From assembly GCA_003058525.1 (NCBI GenBank), contig QBVD01000040.1:62001-126000 (forward strand): a DNA stretch of 64,000 bases, given 5' to 3'. The position numbers were made by a program, and so were the translations under genes. Source of the stretch: a gamma proteobacterium symbiont of Ctena orbiculata. Lineage in GTDB: Bacteria > Pseudomonadota > Gammaproteobacteria > Chromatiales > Chromatiaceae. Positions 18,699 to 27,022 of this stretch are shown piece after piece; positions within the stretch are counted from its first letter, which is position 1; every line of letters starts with the position of its first letter. The notes beneath the pieces are model-generated. The model did not search any database. It saw only the letters and a list, made by a program, of their open reading frames with translations, and was not told where the DNA came from.

Positions 18699-19649
18699 AT
18701 GACCATACAACTCGGCGTAGTGATGGACCCCATCGGTACCATCAAAATCCAAAAAGACAGTACTTTCGCAATGTTACTTGCCGCACAGGCCAAGGGCTGG
18801 CGAATTCACTATATGGAACAGCAAAACCTCTCACTAAGGGATGGTGTCTGCTGGGCATCGACCTGTGATCTGCAGGTCCGGGATGATCGATCGAAATGGT
18901 TTGAGTTCGGTAAAAGGCACCTACTGCCTCTGCATCAGTTGGATGTCGTATTGATGCGCAAAGATCCACCGTTTGACATGGAATATATCTATTCGACTTA
19001 TCTTTTGGAGCAGGCCGAAATGCACGGCTGCCTGGTGGTCAATCGCCCCAACAGCCTGCGCGATGCCAATGAAAAGCTGTTTACCAGCCACTTTCCCCAG
19101 TGCACCCCACCCACCCTGGTAACCCGCAACGCCGATGAGATCCGCACATTCCATCAGGAACAGGGTGATGTGATCCTCAAACCCTTGGGGGGAATGGGTG
19201 GTGAGTCTGTATTCCGGATAACCCGGAATGATCCCAATCTGGGTGTAATCATAGAGACATTGACCCGCCATGGCAGCCGTTACGCCATGGCTCAGCGATT
19301 CATTCCTGAGATTTCAAACGGTGACAAGCGTATACTCTTGATTGATGGAGAACCTATACCTTTTGCCCTAGCGAGAATCCCCGCAGAAGGCGAGACCAGG
19401 GGTAATCTGGCGGCTGGCGGCAGGGGTGAGGGCGTACCCCTTACAGAGCGTGACAGATGGATCGCCGAACAGGTGGGTCCGGCACTCAGGTCGAGGGGAA
19501 TCCTGTTTGCCGGGCTCGATGTTATCGGTGACTATCTGACAGAGATAAACGTCACCAGCCCCACCTGTATCAGAGAACTGGATAACCAGTATGGACTCGA
19601 TATCGCTGCAGATCTAATGGATGCGATTAGCAATAAGCTAAACAAATGA
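18699..19649 (+). CDS. gshB: Glutathione synthetase GshB
   Basis: GshB joins gamma-glutamylcysteine and glycine with ATP to make glutathione in the cytoplasm. The 316-residue length is normal. The N-terminal domain starts with QLGVVMDPIGTIKIQKDST; the ATP-grasp part shows VILKPLGGMGGESVFRI and the magnesium-binding EINVTSPTCIRELD. Its last four bases overlap the TonB-type gene (ATGA). The linkage gshB-tonB-algH-ruvX is widespread in gammaproteobacteria. It diverges from the small secreted gene upstream. Confidence 0.96.
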   Translation: MTIQLGVVMDPIGTIKIQKDSTFAMLLAAQAKGWRIHYMEQQNLSLRDGVCWASTCDLQVRDDRSKWFEFGKRHLLPLHQLDVVLMRKDPPFDMEYIYSTYLLEQAEMHGCLVVNRPNSLRDANEKLFTSHFPQCTPPTLVTRNADEIRTFHQEQGDVILKPLGGMGGESVFRITRNDPNLGVIIETLTRHGSRYAMAQRFIPEISNGDKRILLIDGEPIPFALARIPAEGETRGNLAAGGRGEGVPLTERDRWIAEQVGPALRSRGILFAGLDVIGDYLTEINVTSPTCIRELDNQYGLDIAADLMDAISNKLNK

Positions 19650-20506
19650 TGGTCATCGGCAAACAGACTGATCTTTTGGGCGTGAGCCTCTTCGCCGCTG
19701 CCTGTGTCCATGCCTTCGTCATTCTGGGCATCACCTTCAAACCAACCGAAAAAAGCAAACCGGAATTTCGCCAGCAAAGCCTGGAGGTGATGGTGCTGCG
19801 ACGCCCAACGGAAGACAACAAGACGGATGAAAAACCCGATTTTCTTGCCCAAACCAGTCAACAGGGCGGAGGTGAGGAGAGCAAACTGGTCAAACCCCCG
19901 ACATCAGAGGCTGCGGCACCGCTGGCTCTACCAATACCCGAATTGTCGACACCGACAGAACCGGTGACACCACAACCCCAAAAGCCTCTACTCAACACTG
20001 CGATCTCCAATCTGAAGACACCTACTCCGCCACCCCGGGAAGCTCCTCCACCCACTCCTTCAACCAAACAGCTGTTGAGCAGTAAGGCGTTGGAAATAGC
20101 CAGAGTGACCGCCGAGTTGGAAAAGAAGACCCTGGCCTATGCAAAAATGCCCAAGCGAAAGTCGATAAATGCCAGTACAAAGGAGTATAAATATGCCGCA
20201 TACCTGGATGCCTGGCGGAGAAAGGTGGAACGAATAGGTAATCTCAACTATCCTGACCAGGCAAAAAGGAGCAGCCTCTACGGTAATCTGGTACTCCATG
20301 TAGCGGTAAAGGCTGATGGCAGCGTTGAACAGATCAAGGTACTCCATTCCTCCGGCCATAAGATCCTTGATGACGCAGCAGTCCGAATCGTGCGTTTGGC
20401 CGCCCCCTTTTCACCCTTTCCCAACGAGATCAGAAAAGAGACCGATATTCTTGATATCACCCGCACCTGGCAGTTTTTACGCAGCGGCCGGCTCAACTCG
20501 CAATAG
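19646..20506 (+). CDS. TonB-family energy transducer (TonB3-like position)
   Basis: A 286-residue TonB-type protein. One N-terminal membrane anchor (about 10-28), a long Pro/Thr/Glu-rich periplasmic spacer (about 60-150), and a C-terminal TonB domain that includes YPDQAKRSSLYGNLVLHVAV and GHKILDDAAVRIVRLAAPFSP. TonB proteins pass proton-motive force from an ExbBD motor to outer-membrane receptors. In P. aeruginosa the gene in this slot, tonB3, is reported to affect twitching motility, which fits the neighbouring Pil-Chp genes, though I cannot show function here. No exbB or exbD is adjacent. Overlaps gshB by 4 bases; ATG codons at 19646 and 19649 are both possible starts. Confidence 0.88.
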   Translation: MMVIGKQTDLLGVSLFAAACVHAFVILGITFKPTEKSKPEFRQQSLEVMVLRRPTEDNKTDEKPDFLAQTSQQGGGEESKLVKPPTSEAAAPLALPIPELSTPTEPVTPQPQKPLLNTAISNLKTPTPPPREAPPPTPSTKQLLSSKALEIARVTAELEKKTLAYAKMPKRKSINASTKEYKYAAYLDAWRRKVERIGNLNYPDQAKRSSLYGNLVLHVAVKADGSVEQIKVLHSSGHKILDDAAVRIVRLAAPFSPFPNEIRKETDILDITRTWQFLRSGRLNSQ

Positions 20507-20545
20507 CTGTTGCAGCGGGGCGTCTGCAACTGGATACTATAGGCC

Positions 20546-21109
20546 ATGCGTCCTGAAACCAATTTAACCAACCATTTCCTCATCGCCATGCCGCGCCTCG
20601 AGGACCCGAATTTCTTCCATACCGTCACTTATATATGTGAACACACCACTGACGGTGCAATGGGTATAGTCATCAATCGTCCTATGGATCTGCATCTGGC
20701 GGATATATTCGAACAACTGGAGATACAGATCAGTACCAACGACATCGCTGAACAGCCGGTCTATATCGGCGGCCCTGTACAGAGTGACCGGGGATTCGTG
20801 CTGCATGAATCCAGTACGGAATGGGCATCGACGCTGAAGGTCACCGCAGATATCAGTGTCACAACCTCACTGGATATCCTTGAGGCCATCGCTGCCGGCA
20901 AGGGTCCTGAACACAATCTCGTTGCCCTTGGATACGCCGGCTGGGGTGCGGGCCAACTTGAGAGTGAATTGGCTCAGAATGCCTGGCTGAGCGGGCCGGC
21001 TGAGAGCGACATCATCTTCAACCGGGCCAGCGATGAGCGTTGGCAGGCAGCCGCCGACCTGCTCGGCGTGGACCTGAACCTGTTGAGCGGCGATACTGGC
21101 CACGCATAG
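20546..21109 (+). CDS. algH: YqgE/AlgH family protein
   Basis: A 187-residue member of the YqgE/AlgH family (DUF179). The conserved beginning LTNHFLIAMPRLEDPNFFHT, the GAMGIVINRPM segment and the YIGGPVQSDRGFVLH segment are all present. The biochemical role is not settled; in Pseudomonas algH affects alginate and other virulence traits. It sits 39 bases after the TonB-type gene and 13 before ruvX, as in many gammaproteobacteria where yqgE and yqgF are paired. Confidence 0.93.
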   Translation: MRPETNLTNHFLIAMPRLEDPNFFHTVTYICEHTTDGAMGIVINRPMDLHLADIFEQLEIQISTNDIAEQPVYIGGPVQSDRGFVLHESSTEWASTLKVTADISVTTSLDILEAIAAGKGPEHNLVALGYAGWGAGQLESELAQNAWLSGPAESDIIFNRASDERWQAAADLLGVDLNLLSGDTGHA

Positions 21110-21122
21110 AGAGCGATATCGG

Positions 21123-21521
21123 ATGGGCACCCTGCTAGGGTTCGATTACGGCAGCCGTAAAATAGGCGTAGCTGTCGGGCAAACGGTGACAGGTACGGCA
21201 ACCGCGCTGGAAACATTGCATTTGGTTAATCATAAGCCTGATTGGCAACGCATCGCGAGCCTTATTGAAGAGTGGAGACCTCAGGCCCTTGTAGTAGGTC
21301 TGCCACTCGATGTGGATGACAGCGAAACAGATGCCACACAACCGGCATTACGCTTCTCACGACAACTTGAGGGGCGATTTCATATCAAGGTCTATCTGGC
21401 TGATGAGCGTTACAGCTCCTTCGAAGCCAGGGACAGACTTGGACATAAAGCCAAGCGATTGGAAAACTATGACGCCGTAGCAGCCAAGCTCATTTTGGAA
21501 ACCTGGTTAAATGAACAATAG
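21123..21521 (+). CDS. ruvX: Holliday junction resolvase-like protein RuvX/YqgF
   Basis: A 132-residue RNase H-fold protein. The first catalytic Asp is in LGFDYGSRKIGVAVG; later acidic residues are in VVGLPLDVDDSE and LADERYSS. YqgF has been linked to 16S rRNA 5' end processing and nuclease activity. The normal family length is about 135-145. The 3' end overlaps the proposed pyrR start by 11 bases. Confidence 0.94.
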   Translation: MGTLLGFDYGSRKIGVAVGQTVTGTATALETLHLVNHKPDWQRIASLIEEWRPQALVVGLPLDVDDSETDATQPALRFSRQLEGRFHIKVYLADERYSSFEARDRLGHKAKRLENYDAVAAKLILETWLNEQ

Positions 21522-22065
21522 AAAAATGTATATGGATACCAATGAGGTGAGACCTTTGGTAGACGTAATGGCGGACAAAGTCCGTTCTCTGTTGAACTCG
21601 AGGGAGATAACAGATCCGTTAATGATCGGTATCCGTACCGGCGGTGTCTGGTTGGCTGAAATACTGCACAACCAGCTCGTATTGGATGATCCTCTCGGCA
21701 CGCTGGATATCTCTTTTTATCGGGATGACTTCACGCGCATCGGAATGAATCCCGAAGTTCACCCTTCCGATCTCCCTATACCGGTGGATGATCGTCATAT
21801 CATCCTGGTAGATGATGTCCTGCATACAGGAAGGACAATCCGGGCGGCACTGAATGAGATCTTCGACTATGGACGTCCTGCATCGATCATATTGGCCACA
21901 CTGGTCGACCGCAGCGGGCGGGAATTGCCGATACAGCCTGACGTGGTCGGATTGCACCCGGAGCTGGAGCAGAACCAGCATATCACCTTGATTGGGCCCG
22001 AGCCGCTCGGATTGGTGATCGGCACCAAGACAAATCGGAGTTCACGCAGTGATGAACAAGGTTAG
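21511..22065 (+). CDS. pyrR: PyrR, pyrimidine operon regulator/uracil phosphoribosyltransferase family
   Basis: A 184-residue type I phosphoribosyltransferase-fold protein. The PRPP-binding signature is HIILVDDVLHTGRTIRAALN, and GIRTGGVWLAE is the second family mark. PyrR in Gram-positive bacteria attenuates pyr mRNA; in pseudomonads it is encoded just before pyrB, and its regulatory role there is less clear. The first ATG (21511) overlaps ruvX by 11 bases; ATGs at 21526 and 21532 are alternatives because the first residues are not conserved. I see no obvious attenuator hairpin between pyrR and pyrB (only 6 bases). Confidence 0.9.
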   Translation: MNNRKMYMDTNEVRPLVDVMADKVRSLLNSREITDPLMIGIRTGGVWLAEILHNQLVLDDPLGTLDISFYRDDFTRIGMNPEVHPSDLPIPVDDRHIILVDDVLHTGRTIRAALNEIFDYGRPASIILATLVDRSGRELPIQPDVVGLHPELEQNQHITLIGPEPLGLVIGTKTNRSSRSDEQG

Positions 22066-22071
22066 AGGGCT

Positions 22072-23061
22072 ATGAGTTTCAGCAATAAAACCCTGCAACT
22101 GGACGATGAACAGAGACTGCTCCACTTCCTTACCATCGATGGACTGGATAGGGCGACACTGACTGAAATCCTCGACACGGCAGAGGGATTCACCGGGGTC
22201 TCCGAAAGAACCATTAAGAAAGTCCCCCTATGCCGGGGTAAAGTAGTCGCCAATCTCTTTTTTGAAACCAGCACCCGGACACGAACCACCTTCGAATTGG
22301 CAGCGAAACGTCTCTCGGCGGATGTCCTCAACCTCAACATCAGCGCTTCCGCCACTTCCAAGGGTGAAACTCTTTTGGACACGCTGCGCAATCTGGAAGC
22401 GATGCATGTGGATATGTTCATCGTCCGTCACGCCAGCAGCGGGACCGCCCATTTCATTGCACAACACGCCGATCGGGGAGTCGGTGTAATCAATGCCGGT
22501 GACGGTCGTCACGCCCATCCCACCCAGGCGATGCTGGATATGTTCACCATCCGCCGGCATAAAGGTGAATTTGCCGGACTGCGGGTAGCCATTGTCGGCG
22601 ATGTACTCCACTCCCGGGTTGCCCGTTCGCAAATACTCGCCCTGAATACGCTCGGGGTCTCGGAGGTTCGAGCTGTGGCTCCTCGCACATTGCTGCCATC
22701 GGATGCGCGCAGTCTCGGTGTTCATGTCTATCACAATATGGAAGAGGGTATCTGGGATGTGGACGTCATCATCATGCTGCGTCTGCAAAAAGAGCGTATG
22801 CAGGGTGCACTGCTCCCCTCTGAGCATGAGTATTTCAGTCTTTACGGACTCACTGAAAAACGCTTGGCACTGGCCGACTCGGAAGCGATCGTAATGCATC
22901 CAGGGCCCATCAACCGCGGTGTCGAAATGGACTCCCAGGTAGCCGACGGTTCAAAATCCGTAATCCTGCAGCAGGTCAGTTATGGCATTGCCATACGCAT
23001 GGCGGTGATCTCGAAGGTTATAGGCACCCAGAACCTGCGCATGCAGGAGGTGGCGGGATGA
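22072..23061 (+). CDS. pyrB: Aspartate carbamoyltransferase catalytic subunit PyrB
   Basis: First committed pyrimidine step: carbamoyl phosphate plus aspartate gives carbamoyl aspartate. The 329-residue length fits the longer Pseudomonas-type catalytic chain. Carbamoyl-phosphate site S-T-R-T-R-T lies at 67-72; [12 protein letters not shown] and [11 protein letters not shown] are further conserved segments. No regulatory pyrI chain follows. Instead the next gene, overlapping by 4 bases, is a pyrC' homologue, as in the class A enzymes of Pseudomonas, in which six PyrB and six inactive PyrC' chains form a dodecamer. Confidence 0.96.
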   Translation: MSFSNKTLQLDDEQRLLHFLTIDGLDRATLTEILDTAEGFTGVSERTIKKVPLCRGKVVANLFFETSTRTRTTFELAAKRLSADVLNLNISASATSKGETLLDTLRNLEAMHVDMFIVRHASSGTAHFIAQHADRGVGVINAGDGRHAHPTQAMLDMFTIRRHKGEFAGLRVAIVGDVLHSRVARSQILALNTLGVSEVRAVAPRTLLPSDARSLGVHVYHNMEEGIWDVDVIIMLRLQKERMQGALLPSEHEYFSLYGLTEKRLALADSEAIVMHPGPINRGVEMDSQVADGSKSVILQQVSYGIAIRMAVISKVIGTQNLRMQEVAG

Positions 23062-24368
23062 GAAAGAAGAAAGACATCTCAATCCTCGGTGGCAGGGTCA
23101 TAGATCCGGCAAACGGCATTGACGAGATCACTGATCTGCACATCGCCGGTGGTAGAATCCTCTGTCTCGGCTCCCCCCCAAGGGAGTTTCAGGCTAGTCT
23201 CACCATCGACGCCACTGAACAGGTGGTCTGTCCCGGCCTGATCGATCTCAACGCCAACCTGCGGGAACCCGGGGCGGAACACAAGGCCACTATAGCCAGT
23301 GAAACCCAGGCCGCGGCCAGCGGTGGGATCACCACAATCTGCTGCACCCCTGACACCTATCCGGTAATCGACACCCCTGCGGTGGTCGGACAGATCCGAC
23401 ACAAGGCACGTAAAGCGGGCTATTGCCGTCTTTTGCCCCAGGGTGCTCTGACCCAGGCCCTGAAAGGCGATCGACTGAGCGAGATGGCGGCACTCAAGGC
23501 GGCTGGCTGCATAGCTGTCACCAATGCCTATACCCCATTAGCCAACACCCTGGTTCAACGTCGAGCCATGGAGTATGCATCCACATTCAATCTGCTGATC
23601 ATTTTACGTCCGGAAGATCACTACCTCAGTAACAACGGTTGTGCTCATGAGGGCAAGGTCGCCGACCGGCTGGGTCTGCCGGGCATTCCCGAAGCGGCTG
23701 AGACAGTCGCGGTTGCCCGCGATCTTGCATTGGCGGAGACCACTGGAGCTGTAATCCACTTTCACGCCCTTTCCAGTGCAAGTGCTGCGCGGACCATGGC
23801 ATGGGCCAAGCGTGAAGGGCGACGGGTCAGTGCCGATATAGCCATCCACCAGCTGCATCTGAGCGAAACGGATATCGAGGGCTTCGACAGCAACCACCAT
23901 GTCAGACCTCCCCTGCGAAATGACAGTGACCGTAACGGCCTACGCGATGCTGTCGCAAAAAACGTCATTCAGGCGATCTGTTCCGACCATCAGCCCCATG
24001 AGGCAGACGCCAAGGCATCACCCTTCCCCGACACGGAACCGGGTATTTCGGGACTCGAGACCCTGTTACCCCTAACCCTGAAACTGGTCGATCAGGGGGT
24101 TCTGGAGCTGAGCGACGCCATTGCCCGCCTGACCTGTGGCCCGGCGGACATACTCGGCCTGAGGATGGGGCGATTGACGCCAAATCACCCGGCGGATATC
24201 TGTATTTTCGATCCCCGTCAACGCTGGATTGTAGACAAGGAGAAGCTCCTCAGCGCGGGTAAAAACACACCGTTCACGGGTTGGGAAATGCCGGCACGGG
24301 TCACCCACACACTATTGAAAGGCCGATTGGTCTATTCTCAAAATACCCATGAAGAAAATGCAACGTGA
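23058..24368 (+). CDS. pyrC': PyrC', dihydroorotase homologue predicted to be catalytically inactive
   Basis: A 436-residue amidohydrolase-fold protein. Active dihydroorotases have D-x-H-x-H after the first strand; here the equivalent is Asp63-Leu-Asn65-Ala-Asn67-L-R-E-P-G, so both metal-binding histidines are asparagines. The later sites are also changed: RPEDHYLSN instead of a His-Glu-Asp, and CSDHQPH keeps part of the TDHAPH motif. This matches the Pseudomonas PyrC', which does not catalyse but is needed to assemble active aspartate carbamoyltransferase. It overlaps pyrB by 4 bases and the pyrK-like gene by 20. A separate active dihydroorotase must be encoded elsewhere for de novo pyrimidine synthesis. 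Confidence 0.93.
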   Translation: MRKKKDISILGGRVIDPANGIDEITDLHIAGGRILCLGSPPREFQASLTIDATEQVVCPGLIDLNANLREPGAEHKATIASETQAAASGGITTICCTPDTYPVIDTPAVVGQIRHKARKAGYCRLLPQGALTQALKGDRLSEMAALKAAGCIAVTNAYTPLANTLVQRRAMEYASTFNLLIILRPEDHYLSNNGCAHEGKVADRLGLPGIPEAAETVAVARDLALAETTGAVIHFHALSSASAARTMAWAKREGRRVSADIAIHQLHLSETDIEGFDSNHHVRPPLRNDSDRNGLRDAVAKNVIQAICSDHQPHEADAKASPFPDTEPGISGLETLLPLTLKLVDQGVLELSDAIARLTCGPADILGLRMGRLTPNHPADICIFDPRQRWIVDKEKLLSAGKNTPFTGWEMPARVTHTLLKGRLVYSQNTHEENAT

Positions 24369-25221
24369 CACCGTCTTTCTTGAAGATGCTGAAATCCTTT
24401 CACACCAGGCTTTTGCCGGCGATCAGTTCATCATGCGCCTGCTCGCTCCCCACTGCGCCGCAAAGGCAATGCCCGGCAGTTTTGTGCATCTCACATGTGA
24501 TCCGCAGCTTCCAATGCGCCGGCCGATCTCTATCATGCGTTGCTCCGCCAAACATGGCTGGATTGAGCTGCTGTATAAACGTGTAGGCAAGGGAACCGGA
24601 CTGCTGGCACAACGCACCACCGGGGAGAAGATCAGCCTCTTGGGCCCAATCGGTAATCCCTTCACCCCTAGCCCGGGCCGTAATAAACCCCTTTTGATCG
24701 GCGGTGGTGTCGGCATGCCTCCAATGGTATTTCTGGCGGATTCCTTGCGTAAAGACCCGCAGAAACAACCCTTTGTGATTCTCGGCTCTGAGGTGCCGTT
24801 TCCTTTTCAATCCATCCCCTCTCAAATCATCATTCCAGGGCTGGCCGACGGTGTGATCGCCAGCATGCCGCTGCTGGACGATTGGGGGATAGGCTGCAGG
24901 CTTGCCAGTCTGCAGGGTTTTCCTGGAGTATTTCAAGGCTATGTCACTGAGTTGGCCGAACAATGGATCAGCTCCCTCAACATGCAGGCATTGTCTGAGG
25001 TTGAGATCTTTGCTTGTGGCCCCCACCCGATGCTGGAAGCGGTTGCGCAATTGGCTGCCAAGCATAATATACCTTGCCAGGTCTCTCTGGAGGAGTTCAT
25101 GGCCTGTGGCGTTGGCGGTTGCGCTGGCTGTGTGGTGGAGGTGCAGACACCTCAGGGGCCGGCGATGAAACGGGTCTGTGTCGATGGGCCGGTATTCGAT
25201 GCCCAGACAGTGTTTGCCTGA
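24349..25221 (+). CDS. pyrK: Dihydroorotate dehydrogenase electron-transfer subunit (PyrK-like)
   Basis: A 290-residue ferredoxin-reductase-type flavoprotein. The FAD-binding motif R-P-I-S lies at 58-61, GGGVGMPPMVFLA at 118-130 is the NAD-binding turn, and the [2Fe-2S] ligands are Cys253, Cys258, Cys261 and Cys277 (spacing C-x4-C-x2-C-x15-C), characteristic of PyrK. PyrK pairs with a class 1B PyrD to send electrons from dihydroorotate to NAD. No pyrD is in this window. Its place as the last gene of pyrR-pyrB-pyrC' supports a pyrimidine role. Start 24349 overlaps pyrC'; ATG at 24358 is an alternative. Confidence 0.88.
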   Translation: MKKMQRDTVFLEDAEILSHQAFAGDQFIMRLLAPHCAAKAMPGSFVHLTCDPQLPMRRPISIMRCSAKHGWIELLYKRVGKGTGLLAQRTTGEKISLLGPIGNPFTPSPGRNKPLLIGGGVGMPPMVFLADSLRKDPQKQPFVILGSEVPFPFQSIPSQIIIPGLADGVIASMPLLDDWGIGCRLASLQGFPGVFQGYVTELAEQWISSLNMQALSEVEIFACGPHPMLEAVAQLAAKHNIPCQVSLEEFMACGVGGCAGCVVEVQTPQGPAMKRVCVDGPVFDAQTVFA

Positions 25222-25259
25222 CACCAATGCACGGCACCCCGCAGGCAGTAATGAAGTCC

Positions 25260-25811
25260 CTAAAAGCGATGAACAAACCCTAGACTGGCCGACTCCAGCT
25301 TGTAGTCGACATTATGGATATCGCCGACAGCATGACGCAGCCACTCAAGCGTCAGCGCATTCTGTTCGTCCGCATAGAGTTCGAGACCAATACCATAGCC
25401 GATCGCAGTCTCATCCACACTGCTGAATCCGGGGACATTACCGGAAAAATGGGTCACTCCAGCTAAGGCATAGAGTCGGGTCCGGCTGTCGAGGAGAGGG
25501 AGATTGCCCCTGGCGTAGATGCTCAACAGATACTCGATCTGATAGCTGCGGTCATTGACCACATCCTCGCCAAACAGACCGAACTGACCTTCAACTGCCA
25601 GAAACTCATTGAACTCCATGCCCCCTCGCACCAGCAAGCCGGCACTGCGAAAATCGGTATTGGAATCATCCTCCTTGTATTGCGGGGAAGAGACCATAAT
25701 CCCGATATAGCGATTCCCCTCTATACCTGCACCCTTGACAGACTCTTCGGAAATGGCTGCAGAAGACAACAGCAGGCAACCACCAATGACAATAACAGTC
25801 AGGTACTTCAT
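25260..25811 (-). CDS. Outer-membrane beta-barrel protein
   Basis: A 183-residue exported protein with a signal peptide (MKYLTVIVIGGCLLLSSAAIS) and a run of amphipathic strands ending in a C-terminal Phe (LGFVHRF), the usual signal for the Bam insertion machinery. Strand turns such as GLLVRGGMEFNEFLAVEG and SIYARGNLPLL resemble the small eight-stranded porin-family (OmpA N-domain-like) proteins. I chose ATG at 25811 because GGAGGGGG lies 3 bases upstream of it on the minus strand; the longer reading from 25832 lacks such a site. Convergent with the pyr operon. The specific role is unknown. Confidence 0.8.
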   Translation of the reverse strand: MKYLTVIVIGGCLLLSSAAISEESVKGAGIEGNRYIGIMVSSPQYKEDDSNTDFRSAGLLVRGGMEFNEFLAVEGQFGLFGEDVVNDRSYQIEYLLSIYARGNLPLLDSRTRLYALAGVTHFSGNVPGFSSVDETAIGYGIGLELYADEQNALTLEWLRHAVGDIHNVDYKLESASLGFVHRF

Positions 25812-25814
25812 TAT

Positions 25815-25822
25815 CCCCCTCC
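25815..25822 (-). promoter_or_regulatory. Strong ribosome binding site of the outer-membrane barrel gene
   Basis: GGAGGGGG on the minus strand immediately before ATA-ATG. It places the start at 25811 rather than 25832. Confidence 0.65.
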
Positions 25823-25967
25823 ATGATTTCAATCTACTCTCAGTTAATTCCTAGTGAAGTCTAAACATGACCAAAGAAAAACACCATCCGCACTACAGAC
25901 TTACCTGCTATATATCCAGCCATACGCTGGTACCGGATATTACAACCTCCAATCCGCGACGGTGTCA

Positions 25968-26519
25968 TCAGCGCCAGCCTTTGTCACGAGCCTTGTTTGT
26001 CCATACCCAGACATAGGCAATACCACTGACCAGGGTGGTGAATCCGGTAACCCAGGTGAGCCAGGTCAGCAGCTGGGAAGGCAGGGTAAAGGGGCCGGCA
26101 TTTGTCACTACCAGCAGCACCAGCACTATCTGTAACAATGTGTTCAACTTACTGATCAGACTTGGATTAGCGTCCAGTTCTTCAACACTGAAATTATAAT
26201 AGAGCGCTCCACCCATAATAGTGAGATCGCGGAAGATCACAAGCATCACCAGCCAGACAGGAATCAGCCCCAAACCTCCGAGCACCAGAAATGAACTCAT
26301 CAGCAAGGCTTTGTCGGCTAAAGGATCGAGTAAACCTCCCAGGTGGCTTTGCCAACCAAACCGTTTTGCGAGGAAACCATCGATGCCGTCGGAAATACCG
26401 GCTACTGCGAATAGTATCAGGGCATAGGAGAACTCATGCTCAAACAACAACCAGACAATCGGGATAGTCAATAAGATGCGCAGTACACTGATCAGGTTGG
26501 GGATATCCTTACTCTGCAT
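25968..26519 (-). CDS. pgsA: CDP-diacylglycerol-glycerol-3-phosphate 3-phosphatidyltransferase (PgsA-like)
   Basis: A 183-residue integral membrane enzyme of the CDP-alcohol phosphatidyltransferase family. The signature D-x2-D-G-x2-A-K/R-x8-G-x3-D-x3-D is visible from ISDGIDGFLAKRFG through GGLLDPLADKA; the usual Arg is Lys. The N-terminal NLISVLRILLTIPIV segment is typical for PgsA, which makes phosphatidylglycerol phosphate. About five membrane spans are present. It is preceded by a decayed repeat only 25 bases from the start codon. Another CDP-alcohol transferase specificity cannot be excluded from motifs alone. Confidence 0.85.
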   Translation of the reverse strand: MQSKDIPNLISVLRILLTIPIVWLLFEHEFSYALILFAVAGISDGIDGFLAKRFGWQSHLGGLLDPLADKALLMSSFLVLGGLGLIPVWLVMLVIFRDLTIMGGALYYNFSVEELDANPSLISKLNTLLQIVLVLLVVTNAGPFTLPSQLLTWLTWVTGFTTLVSGIAYVWVWTNKARDKGWR

Positions 26520-26543
26520 CGAAATGGCGGCTCCGTATCATGC

Positions 26544-26680
26544 TAGGGCCAGTGAACACTCATCCAATCGGTCCTGGCAGAATTACTGTCTGTCCAGCAA
26601 GGCTGCATGAGCGATGTGTAATCACTCTGAATTTACGAATGACAACCCCGCTGGGCGTAAATCGTGTGTAGTGTCCCATA
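26544..26680. repeat. Decayed copy of the TA-flanked MITE-like element
   Basis: Begins TAGGGCC with a degenerate terminal repeat (AACACTCATCCAATCGGTCC), followed by a core close to the intact element: CAGCAAGGC, ATGAGCGA and CGAATGAC in the same order and spacing. The right end is poorly conserved (AGTGT then CCCATA). It directly abuts the intact element at 26686. Lies just upstream of pgsA, so it may carry or separate the pgsA promoter. Confidence 0.6.
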
Positions 26681-26685
26681 TTGTT

Positions 26686-27005
26686 AGGGCCTGTTAACAC
26701 TAATCCAATACGCCCTGCTGGGGCTGTTTTTGTGCCCAGCAAGGCAGAATGAGCGAGGTGTAGTCATTCTACATGAGCGAATGATAACGTCGCTGGGGGC
26801 GAAAACAGCCCCAGCCCTTCGGGTTGCGCCCCAAAGGAAGTGCCCTTGGGGTATGCCTGAAAAAGCGCCACTCGGCGTTGCTCGTCGCTCATTTGGAATA
26901 ACCAAACCTCTCTCCTCGCGCCCCGAAGGAAGTGCCCTTGGGGTGCGCCTTGATTGGCGCTTTTTCAGGCACAACAGGGGTATTGGATTAGTGTTAACAG
27001 GCCCT
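26686..27005. mobile_element. MITE-like element copy 1, TA-flanked, about 320 bp
   Basis: The ends are perfect inverted repeats beginning AGGGCCTGTTAACACTAATC and continuing CAAT, with TA at both outer junctions (TAGGGCC ... GGCCCTA). The interior is made of further palindromes (for example AAACAGCCCCAGCCCTTCGG) and has no credible gene; short ORFs across it are by-products of the palindromes. Compared with copy 2 (40119-40385, opposite orientation) it carries extra GC-rich stretches containing GAAGTGCCCTTGGGG. TA duplication and absence of coding suggest a non-autonomous element mobilised by an IS630/Tc1-type transposase; this is inference, and no such transposase is in the window. Confidence 0.75.
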
Positions 27006-27022
27006 AGAAGATTTCAGAGGCC

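Larger units (their letters stand above)
26520..27022. other. Gene-free stretch filled by two repeat copies
   Basis: The whole gap between pgsA and the DUF2066 gene is accounted for by the decayed copy (26544-26680) and the intact copy (26686-27005) of the same repeat. I see no gene in it. Confidence 0.8.

Noticed and set aside
23058-24368. Functional dihydroorotase
   Set aside because: Metal-binding histidines are missing at the main site.
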